Shown: positions 1-8,194, counted from the stretch's first letter. The stretch is DNA of 21,969 bases from an uncultured Collinsella sp. (GCA_900762355.1 CAAFGE010000054.1:1-21969); one strand, 5' to 3'. A program made the numbers and translations. The notes: generated by a model from the letters alone, not told the origin.

Positions 1-128
1 CAGCACCCAACAGGCCCTCTCGGGGGCAGGGACGTTCGGCCGTGCGCGGGCGCCCGGTCGGCGGCCCGTTCTGGGCGCGCCTCAATCGTAGCCCGAGACG
101 GGCCCGGGCTGACAATTTCGACTGTAAT
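1..128. other. GC-rich left edge, no gene recognised
   Basis: This is a strongly GC-rich stretch with no open reading frame that looks like protein. It contains short self-complementary pieces such as GCCCG-AGA-CGGGC at 91-103. I compared it by eye with RNase P RNA, tmRNA, SRP RNA and 6S RNA and saw none of their conserved core motifs. It could be the edge of a structured RNA or the tail of a gene outside the window, but nothing in the sequence decides this. Confidence 0.3.
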
Positions 129-164
129 GGACGTTCTTAAATGACTAGTCGTTAAAGAACGTCC
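129..164. repeat. 36-bp near-perfect palindrome downstream of the dihydrouridine synthase
   Basis: The left arm GGACGTTCTT (129-138) pairs with AAGAACGTCC (155-164). The pairing continues through the centre, which is the 8-bp palindrome GACTAGTC (143-150). Only one position is mismatched (139/154) and one is a G-T wobble (142/151). It lies 12 bp beyond the stop codon of the minus-strand dus gene, where a terminator is expected. However, neither strand has a T-tract after the stem, so it may be a weak terminator, an RNA-stabilising hairpin or a protein-binding dyad. Confidence 0.6.
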
Positions 165-175
165 CCAACGACCAA

Positions 176-1129
176 CTAGCCGTGGAAGCGGGCTATGGGT
201 GCAAGTGGCTGCTCGCGAAAGACGCGATCGACGGCGGCGCGGTATTCGTCGACCTTTTTAGTCTTACGTACGAGCTTGTGAACGGTAGCGGGATCGGCGA
301 AGGCGCATTTGGCGTAGAACCACCACTCCTTCATGCGAAAGACCGCGTTGCCGCCAATCTCTTCTGCATATGCCGCAAACAGCGTGTCGTGGAAGCGCTG
401 CAGCTCAGCATCCGTGGCAGCAAGGCCGCCCTTGACCATGCGAGCCAGAGCGGGGTTCGCGAGCAACCCGCGTCCCAGCATCACATGGCGTGTACCGGGA
501 TAGGCCTCCACCAGCGCGTCCATATCCTCAAGATCAAAAATGTCGCCGTTGTATGCCACCGGAAACGGTGCCCGCTCCAACGCCTCGCCATAAAACTCTT
601 TGCGCGGCGAGCCCGTATAGCGGTCCTTTTGCACGCGCGGGTGCACAATCAGCTCTGCCAGCGGCATGCGACAGTACAGGTCAAGCACGCGCTCGTATTC
701 GTCGTCACTCTCCAGCCCCAGCCTGGTTTTTACCGACACCGGCAACGGCGAACGTTCGCACACATCGCTCAAGAACACTTCGAGCTCGTCCAAGTGGCGC
801 AAAAAGCCCGAGCCCTTGCCCTTGGCGACAACCGTCCCCGAGGGACAACCCAAGTTGAGATTGACCTCGCGATAGCCCATGTCGGCGAGCACCTGTGCAG
901 CCCACACAAACTCGTCCGCGTTCTTGGACATCAACTGAGGCACCACGTTGAGCCCCTGGTTATTGGCAGGATCGATCTCCTTAAACGCCTTGCCGCCAAA
1001 GCGGTTTCCCACCCGCGGCGGCGGCAAAAACGGCGTGTAATAACAATCGAGTGCGCCGAAGCACTCCGCGTGCACGCGACGGAACACATGCCCGGTAATC
1101 CCCTCCATAGGGGCAAGCGATAGAATCAT
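176..1129 (-). CDS. tRNA-dihydrouridine synthase (Dus family)
   Basis: This is an FMN-dependent tRNA-dihydrouridine synthase, which reduces uridine to dihydrouridine in the D-loop of tRNAs in the cytosol. It opens with the family signature LAPMEGITG at the first beta strand of the TIM barrel. It carries the active-site motif NLGCPSG, whose Cys (about residue 95) is the catalytic acid, followed by the KGKGSG loop, and then SVKTRLG with the conserved Lys and Arg of the FMN and substrate site. The length, 317 residues, is normal for the family. Two ATGs are available, at 1135 and 1129. The GAGAG ribosome-binding site lies only 3 nt before the first but 9 nt before the second, so 1129 is preferred. 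It is the only gene on this strand here. A palindrome follows its stop, and a TGTGACAAAGG-type hairpin lies about 20 bp before its start. Which subfamily (A, B or C) it belongs to cannot be decided by eye. Confidence 0.93.
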   Translation of the reverse strand: MILSLAPMEGITGHVFRRVHAECFGALDCYYTPFLPPPRVGNRFGGKAFKEIDPANNQGLNVVPQLMSKNADEFVWAAQVLADMGYREVNLNLGCPSGTVVAKGKGSGFLRHLDELEVFLSDVCERSPLPVSVKTRLGLESDDEYERVLDLYCRMPLAELIVHPRVQKDRYTGSPRKEFYGEALERAPFPVAYNGDIFDLEDMDALVEAYPGTRHVMLGRGLLANPALARMVKGGLAATDAELQRFHDTLFAAYAEEIGGNAVFRMKEWWFYAKCAFADPATVHKLVRKTKKVDEYRAAVDRVFREQPLAPIARFHG

Positions 1130-1149
1130 CAACATCTACTCTCAAATCA

Positions 1150-1180
1150 ATGTGGCAAAGGGACTGCCCCTTTGTCACAT
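1150..1180. repeat. TGTGRCAAAGG-type palindrome, copy 1
   Basis: The left arm TGTGGCAAAGGG (1151-1162) pairs with CCCTTTGTCACA (1168-1179) around a 5-nt loop. One more A-T pair closes the stem, giving 13 bp with one wobble. It lies between the divergent dus and membrane-protein genes. A closely related palindrome occurs at 2758-2790, so this is a repeated element and not a one-off hairpin. Because the flanking genes are divergent it is not needed as a terminator for either. It may be a dispersed extragenic palindrome or an operator. Confidence 0.65.
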
Positions 1181-1326
1181 GCATTATGCCTTGTCCTCGA
1201 GGCGGCCCACAAGGCGGAGGCGGTTACTTGACGCCAACCAGCCCTCCAACCATCCCTGTGCAACGAAGGTGAACGGTGTCCACGAACAGCAAGTAGGGCC
1301 GCCCCGCAGCAGCTCCCCCACTCATC

Positions 1327-1332
1327 TATACT
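1327..1332 (+). promoter_or_regulatory. possible -10 box for the membrane-protein gene
   Basis: TATACT matches five of six bases of the sigma-70 -10 consensus and lies 50 bp upstream of the chosen start codon at 1383. No convincing -35 hexamer lies 16-18 bp upstream, so the call is weak. Confidence 0.25.
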
Positions 1333-1382
1333 CAAGAGCGTGTGCGCATCGCCCCCGAAAAACGATGAGAGCCGAGGCCCCC

Positions 1383-2516
1383 ATGCAGCAACTCACCGAG
1401 CAAGAAAAGAAACGCATCCAGCGGTACTGCACATACCCCAAGATCGCAGCGACCGCACTCGTCATGTCCTTCGTAGCATGCCTGTTGATGTTGTCGCTCC
1501 AAATGATCAACGATATCGCGTTCCACCAAAAGGAATTCCAGCCCGCGGGCATATATACCGCCATCGCACTCACCGTAATCGAACTCGCCATCTTTTGCTA
1601 TTGCGCTCTTGCGCCGCGCTTTGGAATGCAGGGCAAACAGTGGAAGGAACTGCAGAGCAGGCTTGCGGTGGCCCAGACCAACAAGGACCATTCCGCGGAG
1701 GTCGCCGGCGTGCTCGCCACGCAAGCTGCCGGCCGCCTGCTCAAGAACAGTGATAACGATCTCGCGCGCAACCTGGGCGGCGCCGCGGAGGTCGCCGGCG
1801 CCGTAGGGGCAGTCGCCACGGCGGCAGACGTGCTAGCCGAAACCTCGAGCAATGCCGAGGCCATGGCAAACGCATACGGCGTGACGATTCCAAGCGTCAA
1901 GAAGCAGGTCATAGCTCTCGCGGTGTTGCCCGCCATTGTGCTGCTTGGCGTCTACATCCCGCAGTTTGTCCGGGGAAATAACGAGCTTCAGGCAAGAAAG
2001 GCTGCAGCCGCCGAGCAGCTCGCCATCGTGCAAGATGCCTTGGAGCCCGTGTGCGAACGCGTCGCAGCAGACGACCCATACGAGTCGTATCACGACTACG
2101 GCTACCGCATTATCGGCTATCTGCGCGATAATGACCTCGGCGCTCAAGCAGCCTATGTCTACCTTTCTTTCGATGCAGATGGCATGCTCACGGACGTCGA
2201 TTACACCAGTCAGATCGACCCCGAGGTAAGCCTTGCAGACAACCTCTCCCGCGCCGAGCAGGATATCGCGACGCTCTGCGCCCCGCTCAACGGGTTGGAC
2301 ATTTCCGTTGCCACGCCGAGCCTCCTCACGCCATGCAGCCTGTCGGATGAATTTAAACAGGCATTTTTAGGCGGATCCTTATACGAGGAGATCAGCATCA
2401 AGACGGAGGACGAATCCATCAAGTCGTACTACGCCTTTGACACCGAGCCCAAGGAAGAGTTCGACGAATACACCCATCCGGAAATTAGGCTTATGCTCTC
2501 TGCAAAGAAGAGCTAG
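1383..2516 (+). CDS. unrecognised three-helix membrane protein
   Basis: I do not recognise this 377-residue protein. It has a basic N-terminus, then hydrophobic helices at about residues 21-42, 56-78 and 175-196. The positive-inside rule predicts a cytosolic N-terminus, a cytosolic loop of about 95 residues between helices 2 and 3, and an extracytoplasmic C-terminal domain of about 180 residues that is acidic and rich in Tyr and Asp. The cytosolic loop is Ala/Gly/Val-rich and contains the tripeptide-like repeat EVAG twice, encoded by a 17-nt direct repeat near 1695 and 1784. Upstream in-frame codons exist back to 1152, but they run through a palindrome and intergenic sequence. GAGG five bases before the ATG at 1383 supports this start. 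The gene stands alone, bracketed by two related palindromes and followed by a long inverted repeat. No function is assigned. Confidence 0.75.
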   Translation: MQQLTEQEKKRIQRYCTYPKIAATALVMSFVACLLMLSLQMINDIAFHQKEFQPAGIYTAIALTVIELAIFCYCALAPRFGMQGKQWKELQSRLAVAQTNKDHSAEVAGVLATQAAGRLLKNSDNDLARNLGGAAEVAGAVGAVATAADVLAETSSNAEAMANAYGVTIPSVKKQVIALAVLPAIVLLGVYIPQFVRGNNELQARKAAAAEQLAIVQDALEPVCERVAADDPYESYHDYGYRIIGYLRDNDLGAQAAYVYLSFDADGMLTDVDYTSQIDPEVSLADNLSRAEQDIATLCAPLNGLDISVATPSLLTPCSLSDEFKQAFLGGSLYEEISIKTEDESIKSYYAFDTEPKEEFDEYTHPEIRLMLSAKKS

Positions 2517-2562
2517 AAGCTTGCGTTCTGATTTCCGCTCGCAAACGCCGTCTATATCTCGA

Positions 2563-2738
2563 GGTCTAATACTTTCCCCAGAAGTGAATGGCTGTATTTG
2601 GACCCCCGAAGCATAGACATTTTCAGACGCCAAAACCGCAGGATTTGACTGGCAAAACCGCAGGAAATTGCATCACAAAAGTGCCGATGCTTCGGGGGTC
2701 TATTTTGACTCGTTCACTTCTCGGAAAAGTATTAGGCC
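2563..2738. repeat. 176-bp inverted-repeat element
   Basis: Two 52-nt arms (2563-2614 and 2687-2738) are inverted copies matching without gaps at about 40 of 52 positions. The outer block CTAATACTTT and the inner block GACCCCCGAAGCAT are essentially perfect, and the middle of the arm is diverged. The 72-nt loop contains the 12-mer AAAACCGCAGGA twice (2632-2643 and 2654-2665). The element lies between two convergent genes and encodes no credible protein. The shape suggests a miniature non-autonomous element or dispersed extragenic palindrome, or a long structured RNA. I see no clear target-site duplication. Confidence 0.7.
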
Positions 2739-2757
2739 CCGATTTCACAAGGCTCTC

Positions 2758-2790
2758 AATGTGACAAAGAGGCTGTCCCTTTGTCACATT
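2758..2790. terminator. TGTGACAAAGG-type palindrome, copy 2, at the end of the ABC transporter gene
   Basis: AATGTGACAAAG (2758-2769) pairs with CTTTGTCACATT (2779-2790), giving a 12-bp stem. One mismatch follows inside the stem, then a short G-C closure. It overlaps the last bases of the stop codon of the minus-strand ABC transporter gene, so it probably terminates or protects the 3' end of that mRNA. There is no strong T-tract. It is the sister copy of the palindrome at 1150-1180. Confidence 0.55.
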
Positions 2791-5700
2791 ATTCGGAGCG
2801 CAGGGCCTCCACGGGGTCCTTTTTGGACGCGCTGCGAGCGGGCAGCAGGCCGGCAACGACCGTTAGCAACACAGAAATCGCAATGAGCACCAGCGCATCC
2901 TGCACGGGCAAGCTCATCAGATTGGGTACCTGCTTGGCGGCAAGTGCCCAGGCATTAACCGGAAAGCTCACAGCCACCACGACGACGATGGCAAAGACGC
3001 CGGCGATGAGGCCTTCGATAAAGGTCTCGGCATTGAATACGTTGGCCACGTTGCGCTTCGACGCGCCGATCGCGCGCAGGATGCCAATCTCCTTCTTGCG
3101 CTCCAGCACACTGATGTAGGTGATGATGCCGATCATGATGGAGCTCACCACCAGACTGATGCTCACGAATGCGATGAGCACCAAGCTGATGGTGTTCACG
3201 ATGTCGGTCACCGAGCCCATGATGATACCCATGTAGTCGGTGTACGAGATTGCCTGCTCGTCGTGGCCGGCGGCTTTGACCTGCTTGTTGTACGCATCGA
3301 TATGGTCGAGTACGCGCTCCTTGGCCTCAAAGTCACGCGGGAAAATCTTGACCGAGATGGGGTCCGCCTCGTCCGCATAACCCAGTGTGGTCAGGTTGTT
3401 GTCGTAGGTGAGCTTCGAAGCCTTGGCATAGCTCATCATGAGCGAACTCAGGTCCTCGGCGTCCATGTTGAAATGGATGGCGCGGGCAAAGGCGCTCGCA
3501 TCCACACGCATGGCGCTCGCCAGGTTGGCAAAACTCGATGACATCTGCGTCGCCATCTGGCCCATGAGCCCTGCCGCGCCTGCCTTGAGCTGGGCTGACA
3601 CCGTTGCCGCAATCTGCTCGCTGATTGCCTTCATCACCTGATCCATAGCCTGCTGCAGATACGGAGCCAGCTGCTTTTGCACATAGTCGGTCATCGCCTG
3701 TTGCAGGCGCTCGGCCAAGGCATCGCCGCCGAGCGCTTTGAGCTGGGCCAGGATTTGCTGGGCTGCCGTATCACTCTCAAGATACGCCGAGAACGCGGCG
3801 GCAAGCTTTGACGTGTCCTTAAGATCTTCGGGTGTCAGCGCCCTAAACTGATCAGACTGCAAAAAGCCCTCAAACAGCTGGTTGGCAAGCATTCCCACCT
3901 GCTGCATTTGCTCGGGCGTAAGTTCCAGACCGTCAAAGATACCCGAGAAATCTGGGGCTGGCGCTTTGGCCATGATGTCGCTGAAGTCGATGTCCTTCCC
4001 AACGCCCGAAAGGTCAATGTCCAGACCCGACAGATCGATGCCCGTTAGATCAATGCCGCCGCCAGCCGCACCCGAGAGCGCAGACGTATCGAACGAGAAC
4101 GCGCTCTTGAGCGCCGCCTCGTCCACACTGAACATGCTGCCCAGATCCATGCCTTGCTTGGCCTCGCCTTGCAGCTCATCGAAAGACTTGCCCGTAAAGA
4201 CATCCGTCTCGGGGTGAGCAAGCTGCTCCTGCACAATCTGCGAATTTGCGGCGCGTTCCATAAGCTGACGAGTCAGTGCATGCGTATAGGCAATGCCCGG
4301 GGTCAATGCGCTCGCGTTGGCCGTCTCGTTAGGTCGCACCACGCCCACAATGCGCACGTCAATACCGGCGGCAACCTTGGCCGTCATAAAGTCGGCATCG
4401 TCAGACATGTCAGTCCACATGCCGGTCTCTTCGTTTTTGCGATACGCATCGGCCGGCGACAGCACCTTAAACGTGGTAGACAGCGCATCGTCGTAGGTAA
4501 AGTCGGTGCCGGTCTCGGGCGTTTCGACCCCACCGTCAGCCGTCATAGCGCTGTTTACCAGATCGTTGAGCTCATCGATATCCAGCGCGCCGATGCTGTA
4601 GAGCGTGTAATCGCCCACCGTGCCACGACTCGAAAGCACCATCACGGCTTCGTTAGCAGACGTAGGCCAATGACCGGCGACGACATCGTACTGGCTGTCG
4701 AGCAGGCTCTGGTCGTCGATCATCTCGTTAAAGACCGAGGTTCCCATGGATTCCATGCTCACCGTTGCCGCCGAGCTCGCGCCTCCGCTCATGGCCTCGG
4801 TCATGGCGTTGGGAACAAGCCGAACGGGCTTCTTGTCGCCCTTACCCGCACGATAGACAACCGGCGATACACCGTAGCCGTACTGAATGGCGTTGACCTC
4901 TTTATCGATGCCGTCGCCACCGGCATCGAGCCATGCCTTAAAGCTCGTCATGTCATTGGACTTAACGCTCGCAAACATATCCTTTACGGCCGTGACCACA
5001 GGAATCTTATCGGTTCCCTTAGCCTTGCCGCCGGCACTGTCGTCGGACGAATCCACGCTTTCAGACGAGCCGTCATCCGTGGCCCCCTCTCCGCCCATCA
5101 TGGACGACAGGTCGTAATCCTGCTTGGAAATGGTGAGTGGGTAGCTCGAGAGCGTGTCCTCCTCGACCTTTTTGATGTAGCCGTTTACGCCATTGGAGAG
5201 TGCCAGGATCGCCGCGATACCGATAATGCCAATCGAGCCCGCAAAGGCAGTCATGGCCGTACGGCCCTTTTTGGTCATAAGGTTTCGGGCAGAAAGCCCC
5301 AGCGCCGTCACAAAGCTCATCGAGGTTTTGCGCGTAGGCTTGGCCTCGCGGCGCGCGGCCTTGACAACATCAAAGGGGTCGGAATCGTCGGTGATCTTTC
5401 CATCTGCCAGGTTGACGATGCGCGTGGCGTACTGGTACGCCAGCTCGGGATTGTGCGTGACCATGATGACCAGACGGTCGCGCGCGACTTCCTTGAGCAA
5501 GTCCATGACCTGCACGGACGTCGTAGAGTCCAAGGCGCCGGTCGGCTCGTCTGCCAGCACAATCTCGGGATCGTTGATTAGGGCGCGGGCGATGGCCACG
5601 CGCTGCATCTGTCCACCCGAAAGCTGGCTCGGGCGCTTGTTAACGTGCTCGCCCAGGCCGACTTTCTCCAACGCCTCGCGCGCACGCTGGCGGCGCTCGG

Positions 5701-6046
5701 CATGGCCCACACCCGTGAGCGTAAGCGCCAGCTCCACGTTTTCCAAAATGGTCTGATGCGGAATGAGGTTATAGCTCTGGAACACAAAGCCGATGCGGTT
5801 ATTGCGATAGGCATCCCAATCGCGATCGTGAAAATCCTTGGTCGAAATACCGTCGATCAGCAGGTCGCCGGAATCGAAATGATCGAGCCCGCCGATAACG
5901 TTGAGCATCGTAGTTTTGCCCGAGCCCGAGGGGCCCAGAATGGCCACGAACTCGTTATCGCGAAAAGACAGGCTCACGCTGTCGAGCGCCACCTGCGTAA
6001 ACGACTGCGTGACGTACCTTTTGCAAATTCCTTTGAGCTCCAGCAT
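2789..6046 (-). CDS. MacB/FtsX-type ABC transporter, fused ATPase and permease with a very large extracytoplasmic domain
   Basis: This single 1085-residue chain combines an ABC ATPase with an FtsX-type permease (type VII ABC fold, MacB/LolCDE group). These proteins export substrates or transmit force across the membrane. The ATPase occupies about residues 1-225: Walker A GPSGSGKTT (38-46), Q-loop FVFQ, signature LSGGQ (142-146), Walker B LADEPTGALD (from 164) and switch His in VTHNPE. Helix 1 is at about 264-283. A domain of about 650 residues follows, then three C-terminal helices (about 952-980, 1010-1032 and 1050-1070) with the FtsX motif ERKKEIGILRAIGASKR. The extracytoplasmic part includes an Asp/Leu repeat region at about 661-690 (GIDLTGIDLSGLDIDLSG) and a long Ala/Gln-rich helical region at about 715-855. 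An earlier ATG exists at 6073, but AGAGG nine bases before 6046 supports the shorter form. The gene appears monocistronic. The substrate is unknown; peptides, lipids or antibiotics are typical of the family. Confidence 0.92.
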   Translation of the reverse strand: MLELKGICKRYVTQSFTQVALDSVSLSFRDNEFVAILGPSGSGKTTMLNVIGGLDHFDSGDLLIDGISTKDFHDRDWDAYRNNRIGFVFQSYNLIPHQTILENVELALTLTGVGHAERRQRAREALEKVGLGEHVNKRPSQLSGGQMQRVAIARALINDPEIVLADEPTGALDSTTSVQVMDLLKEVARDRLVIMVTHNPELAYQYATRIVNLADGKITDDSDPFDVVKAARREAKPTRKTSMSFVTALGLSARNLMTKKGRTAMTAFAGSIGIIGIAAILALSNGVNGYIKKVEEDTLSSYPLTISKQDYDLSSMMGGEGATDDGSSESVDSSDDSAGGKAKGTDKIPVVTAVKDMFASVKSNDMTSFKAWLDAGGDGIDKEVNAIQYGYGVSPVVYRAGKGDKKPVRLVPNAMTEAMSGGASSAATVSMESMGTSVFNEMIDDQSLLDSQYDVVAGHWPTSANEAVMVLSSRGTVGDYTLYSIGALDIDELNDLVNSAMTADGGVETPETGTDFTYDDALSTTFKVLSPADAYRKNEETGMWTDMSDDADFMTAKVAAGIDVRIVGVVRPNETANASALTPGIAYTHALTRQLMERAANSQIVQEQLAHPETDVFTGKSFDELQGEAKQGMDLGSMFSVDEAALKSAFSFDTSALSGAAGGGIDLTGIDLSGLDIDLSGVGKDIDFSDIMAKAPAPDFSGIFDGLELTPEQMQQVGMLANQLFEGFLQSDQFRALTPEDLKDTSKLAAAFSAYLESDTAAQQILAQLKALGGDALAERLQQAMTDYVQKQLAPYLQQAMDQVMKAISEQIAATVSAQLKAGAAGLMGQMATQMSSSFANLASAMRVDASAFARAIHFNMDAEDLSSLMMSYAKASKLTYDNNLTTLGYADEADPISVKIFPRDFEAKERVLDHIDAYNKQVKAAGHDEQAISYTDYMGIIMGSVTDIVNTISLVLIAFVSISLVVSSIMIGIITYISVLERKKEIGILRAIGASKRNVANVFNAETFIEGLIAGVFAIVVVVAVSFPVNAWALAAKQVPNLMSLPVQDALVLIAISVLLTVVAGLLPARSASKKDPVEALRSE

Positions 6047-6198
6047 GGACGGCAACCTCTCCCGCGCAGGCACCCTGCCCGCTCTCCCCCGCCGTTCGTA
6101 TTCGACGCGTTTGTCCTACTCTATCCCCATTTTTTGCCGGAGCCAGTGAGGAATGTAGGGAACCGCATCAAAAAACGAACGGGACGGCGCCCAAAAGA

Positions 6199-6220
6199 AG
6201 AGGTCCCGAGCGGGACCTCT
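6199..6220 (-). terminator. intrinsic terminator of the redox operon
   Basis: A perfect 9-bp stem, AGAGGTCCC with GGGACCTCT, closes a 4-nt loop. Read on the minus strand it is followed by TCTTTT. It lies about 80 bp beyond the stop codon of the thioredoxin lipoprotein gene (6300), which is the last gene of the minus-strand redox unit, and upstream of the ABC transporter gene. Confidence 0.8.
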
Positions 6221-6299
6221 ATATGGTGGAGATTATCTTGAAAGGCAGCGGACTACTCCGCACAGCGGCGCGCGATCCTCGCCATGCTTTACGCGTTTT

Positions 6300-7262
6300 C
6301 TACTGCTCGCTCTTAGCAAGCGCCTGATCGATCAGCTTGTTGAGCGCCTCTCGCTGCTCGGCGGAGTTGATGCCGCCCATGATTGGCTCTCCCACGATGT
6401 TGCCGTTCTGGTCGATCACGTAGGTGGTCGGGAACGAGTACAAGTTGGAGGTGAACTTGCCGGCCTCGCTATCCGACTTGAACCAGATGTTCTTGTACGT
6501 CACGCCCTTCTTGGAAAGTACGTCCTTGGCATCTGCCACCTCGTCTTTGTTGCCATCGAGCGTAAAGGAATTAACGCCCACGACCTGGCCGCCCTTCTCG
6601 GCAAGCTCCTTGTTGAGCTTCTCCAGATCGCCCAGCTCTCCCACGCACGGCTTGCAGGTGGTAAACCAGAAGTTCATGACGGTGACCTTGTTCTTGGAGA
6701 ACAGCTCGTCGCTGTTTACATCGTTGCCGTCCAGATCCTTGCCCTTAAAGCTGGGGAACTTCGTCTCCCCGCTCTCGTCGTTGGTCATGCCTGCGGTCGA
6801 GGCATCGACGCTCTCCCCCTCGCCGGGCGTGCTGCCGCATCCGGGAAACTCCTTCTCCAGCGCCATGAGCTTATCCTCGATCTCCTTGATCTGCTGTGCA
6901 CCGGCCTTGAGTGTCTTAAGCTCATCCGCCGTGAACTCATCCTTGGCGCCGTCGATGGTCTTGAGCAGGAAATCGCCGTAATTGCTGCCGTCCTCAATCA
7001 TTGCCGAGTCTTTATTTGCCGCATTGAATACCTTTTCCCACAGCGCGTTATCACTCGAAAAGATCTCGTTCTCCTTCTGCATGAGCTTCGCATACAGCTC
7101 GGCGGCCTCGTCGGCATTGGCCGGCTTCTGCGCAGTGAGTTCTGCGATCTTAGGATCGGAGCTCGCAGATTCGCTCACATTGCCACCGGGCGCCGAACAT
7201 GCCACAAGGCACAAGGCCAATACCGGCACCATAAACAGGGCCGCAATCTTAGAAAGCTTCAT
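6300..7262 (-). CDS. TlpA/ResA-like thioredoxin-fold lipoprotein
   Basis: This is a 320-residue exported lipoprotein with a C-terminal thioredoxin-like domain, expected to act as a thiol-disulfide reductase on the outer face of the membrane. The N-terminus MKLSKIAALF leads into a hydrophobic stretch and the lipobox LVAC, with the lipidated Cys at residue 22. Residues about 35-145 are charged and helical, apparently an extra domain or spacer. The thioredoxin domain starts near 168 (FPSFKGKDLDGN). It carries the redox motif FWFTTCKPC, with cysteines 203 and 206, and the cis-Pro region SFPTTYVID at about 276-284. Two ATGs exist: GGAGG is only 1 nt before the first (7268) but 7 nt before the second (7262), which is chosen. 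It lies 29 bp after the ferredoxin-type gene, in the same operon, and is followed by a clear terminator. Its membrane partner is probably the product of that upstream gene, in place of CcdA. Confidence 0.93.
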   Translation of the reverse strand: MKLSKIAALFMVPVLALCLVACSAPGGNVSESASSDPKIAELTAQKPANADEAAELYAKLMQKENEIFSSDNALWEKVFNAANKDSAMIEDGSNYGDFLLKTIDGAKDEFTADELKTLKAGAQQIKEIEDKLMALEKEFPGCGSTPGEGESVDASTAGMTNDESGETKFPSFKGKDLDGNDVNSDELFSKNKVTVMNFWFTTCKPCVGELGDLEKLNKELAEKGGQVVGVNSFTLDGNKDEVADAKDVLSKKGVTYKNIWFKSDSEAGKFTSNLYSFPTTYVIDQNGNIVGEPIMGGINSAEQREALNKLIDQALAKSEQ

Positions 7263-7291
7263 AGTCATTCCTCCGTTTTGTCGAAGCTTGT

Positions 7292-8194
7292 TTACTTTTT
7301 ATCGGCGGTCAAGGGAAGTTTTTCCGCCGACACATCCAGGCCATAGCGATAGCTGATGGCATCGACGGGACAGGCCCCGATGCACTTTCCGCACCGGATA
7401 CATTCGGCATGATTGGGCGCGCGGACCACATCAACGTCCATCTGACAAACCCTTGAACACTTGCCACACGAGACGCATTTGCACGTGTCAACCTGAATCC
7501 CCAGTAGGGATACCTTATTCATGAGCGCGTAGAATGCGCCGAGGGGGCAGATCCATTTGCAGAAGGGGCGGTAGAACAACACGCTCAGCACCGCAACCGC
7601 AATGAGAATCGCGAGCTTCCAGGTAAAGAGCTTTCCCAGCGCGGAGCGGATTCCCGTATTCATGATGGACAGCGGAATCGCACCCTCGAGCACGCCCTGT
7701 GGGCAGATGTACTTGCAAAAGAACGGGTCGCCCATGCCCACATCGTTGACCACCAAGACAGGCAGCAGCACCACGGCAAACAGCAGCACGGCATACTTGA
7801 TGTACGTGAGCGGCTTGAGCTTTTTCGTTGATAGCTTTTTGCCGGGAATCTTGTGTAGAAGTTCCTGCAGCCATCCAAACGGGCACAAAAAGCCGCATAC
7901 AAAACGCCCCAACAGCACACCGATCAGAATGAGCGTTCCGGTGACGTAGTAGGAGAAGTTGAACTTGGATGAACCTACCACCGACTGGAACGACCCAATG
8001 GGACACGCACCTGATGCCGCGGGGCACGAATAGCAATTAAGCCCAGGTACGCAGACTGTTTTTCCCGCGCCCTGATAGATGCCGCCTTTGGCAAAGTTTG
8101 GCAGGTGAATATTGGTGACCAGCGTCGCCGCCGCCTGAATGAATCCGCGAAATCGGGCCAAAACATGCGACGCAGTGTTTTCTCTTTTATCCAA
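7292..8194 (-). CDS. 4Fe-4S polyferredoxin membrane protein (NapH/YccM/NosR C-terminal type)
   Basis: This is an integral membrane iron-sulfur protein expected to move electrons across or along the membrane. An N-terminal Cys-rich segment CVPGLNCYSCP...ACPIG (about residues 48-67) precedes a helix ending in CGFLCPFGW (100-108). Two more helices follow, with the paired motifs CKYICPQG and CKWICPLG, typical of NapH and the NosR C-terminus. The C-terminus has two 4Fe-4S ferredoxin motifs: CVSCGKCSRVC (240-250) and CIRCGKCIGACP (265-276). No ATG gives a sensible start. TTG at 8194, 10 nt after GGAG, overlaps the stop of the upstream CXXC gene by 8 nt (TTGGATAA) and gives the N-terminus (M)DKRENT. 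This implies translational coupling. Longer forms reach an ATG at 8242 or GTG at 8266, but they would run through the upstream gene. The neighbouring thioredoxin lipoprotein is its likely electron acceptor. Confidence 0.88.
   Translation of the reverse strand: MDKRENTASHVLARFRGFIQAAATLVTNIHLPNFAKGGIYQGAGKTVCVPGLNCYSCPAASGACPIGSFQSVVGSSKFNFSYYVTGTLILIGVLLGRFVCGFLCPFGWLQELLHKIPGKKLSTKKLKPLTYIKYAVLLFAVVLLPVLVVNDVGMGDPFFCKYICPQGVLEGAIPLSIMNTGIRSALGKLFTWKLAILIAVAVLSVLFYRPFCKWICPLGAFYALMNKVSLLGIQVDTCKCVSCGKCSRVCQMDVDVVRAPNHAECIRCGKCIGACPVDAISYRYGLDVSAEKLPLTADKK

Noticed and set aside
182..1123. Long plus-strand open frame antisense to the dihydrouridine synthase
   Set aside because: The minus-strand frame has all the Dus motifs; the plus-strand frame is a mirror of its codon use and has no domain-like features.
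2758..2790. TGTGA...TCACA resemblance to a Crp/Fnr operator
   Set aside because: The half-sites are 19 bp apart, not 6, and the continuous pairing of the arms fits a hairpin.
4154..5581. 475-codon plus-strand open frame inside the ABC transporter gene
   Set aside because: Arg/His-rich composition is typical of an antisense shadow, and the minus strand encodes clear ABC ATPase and FtsX motifs.
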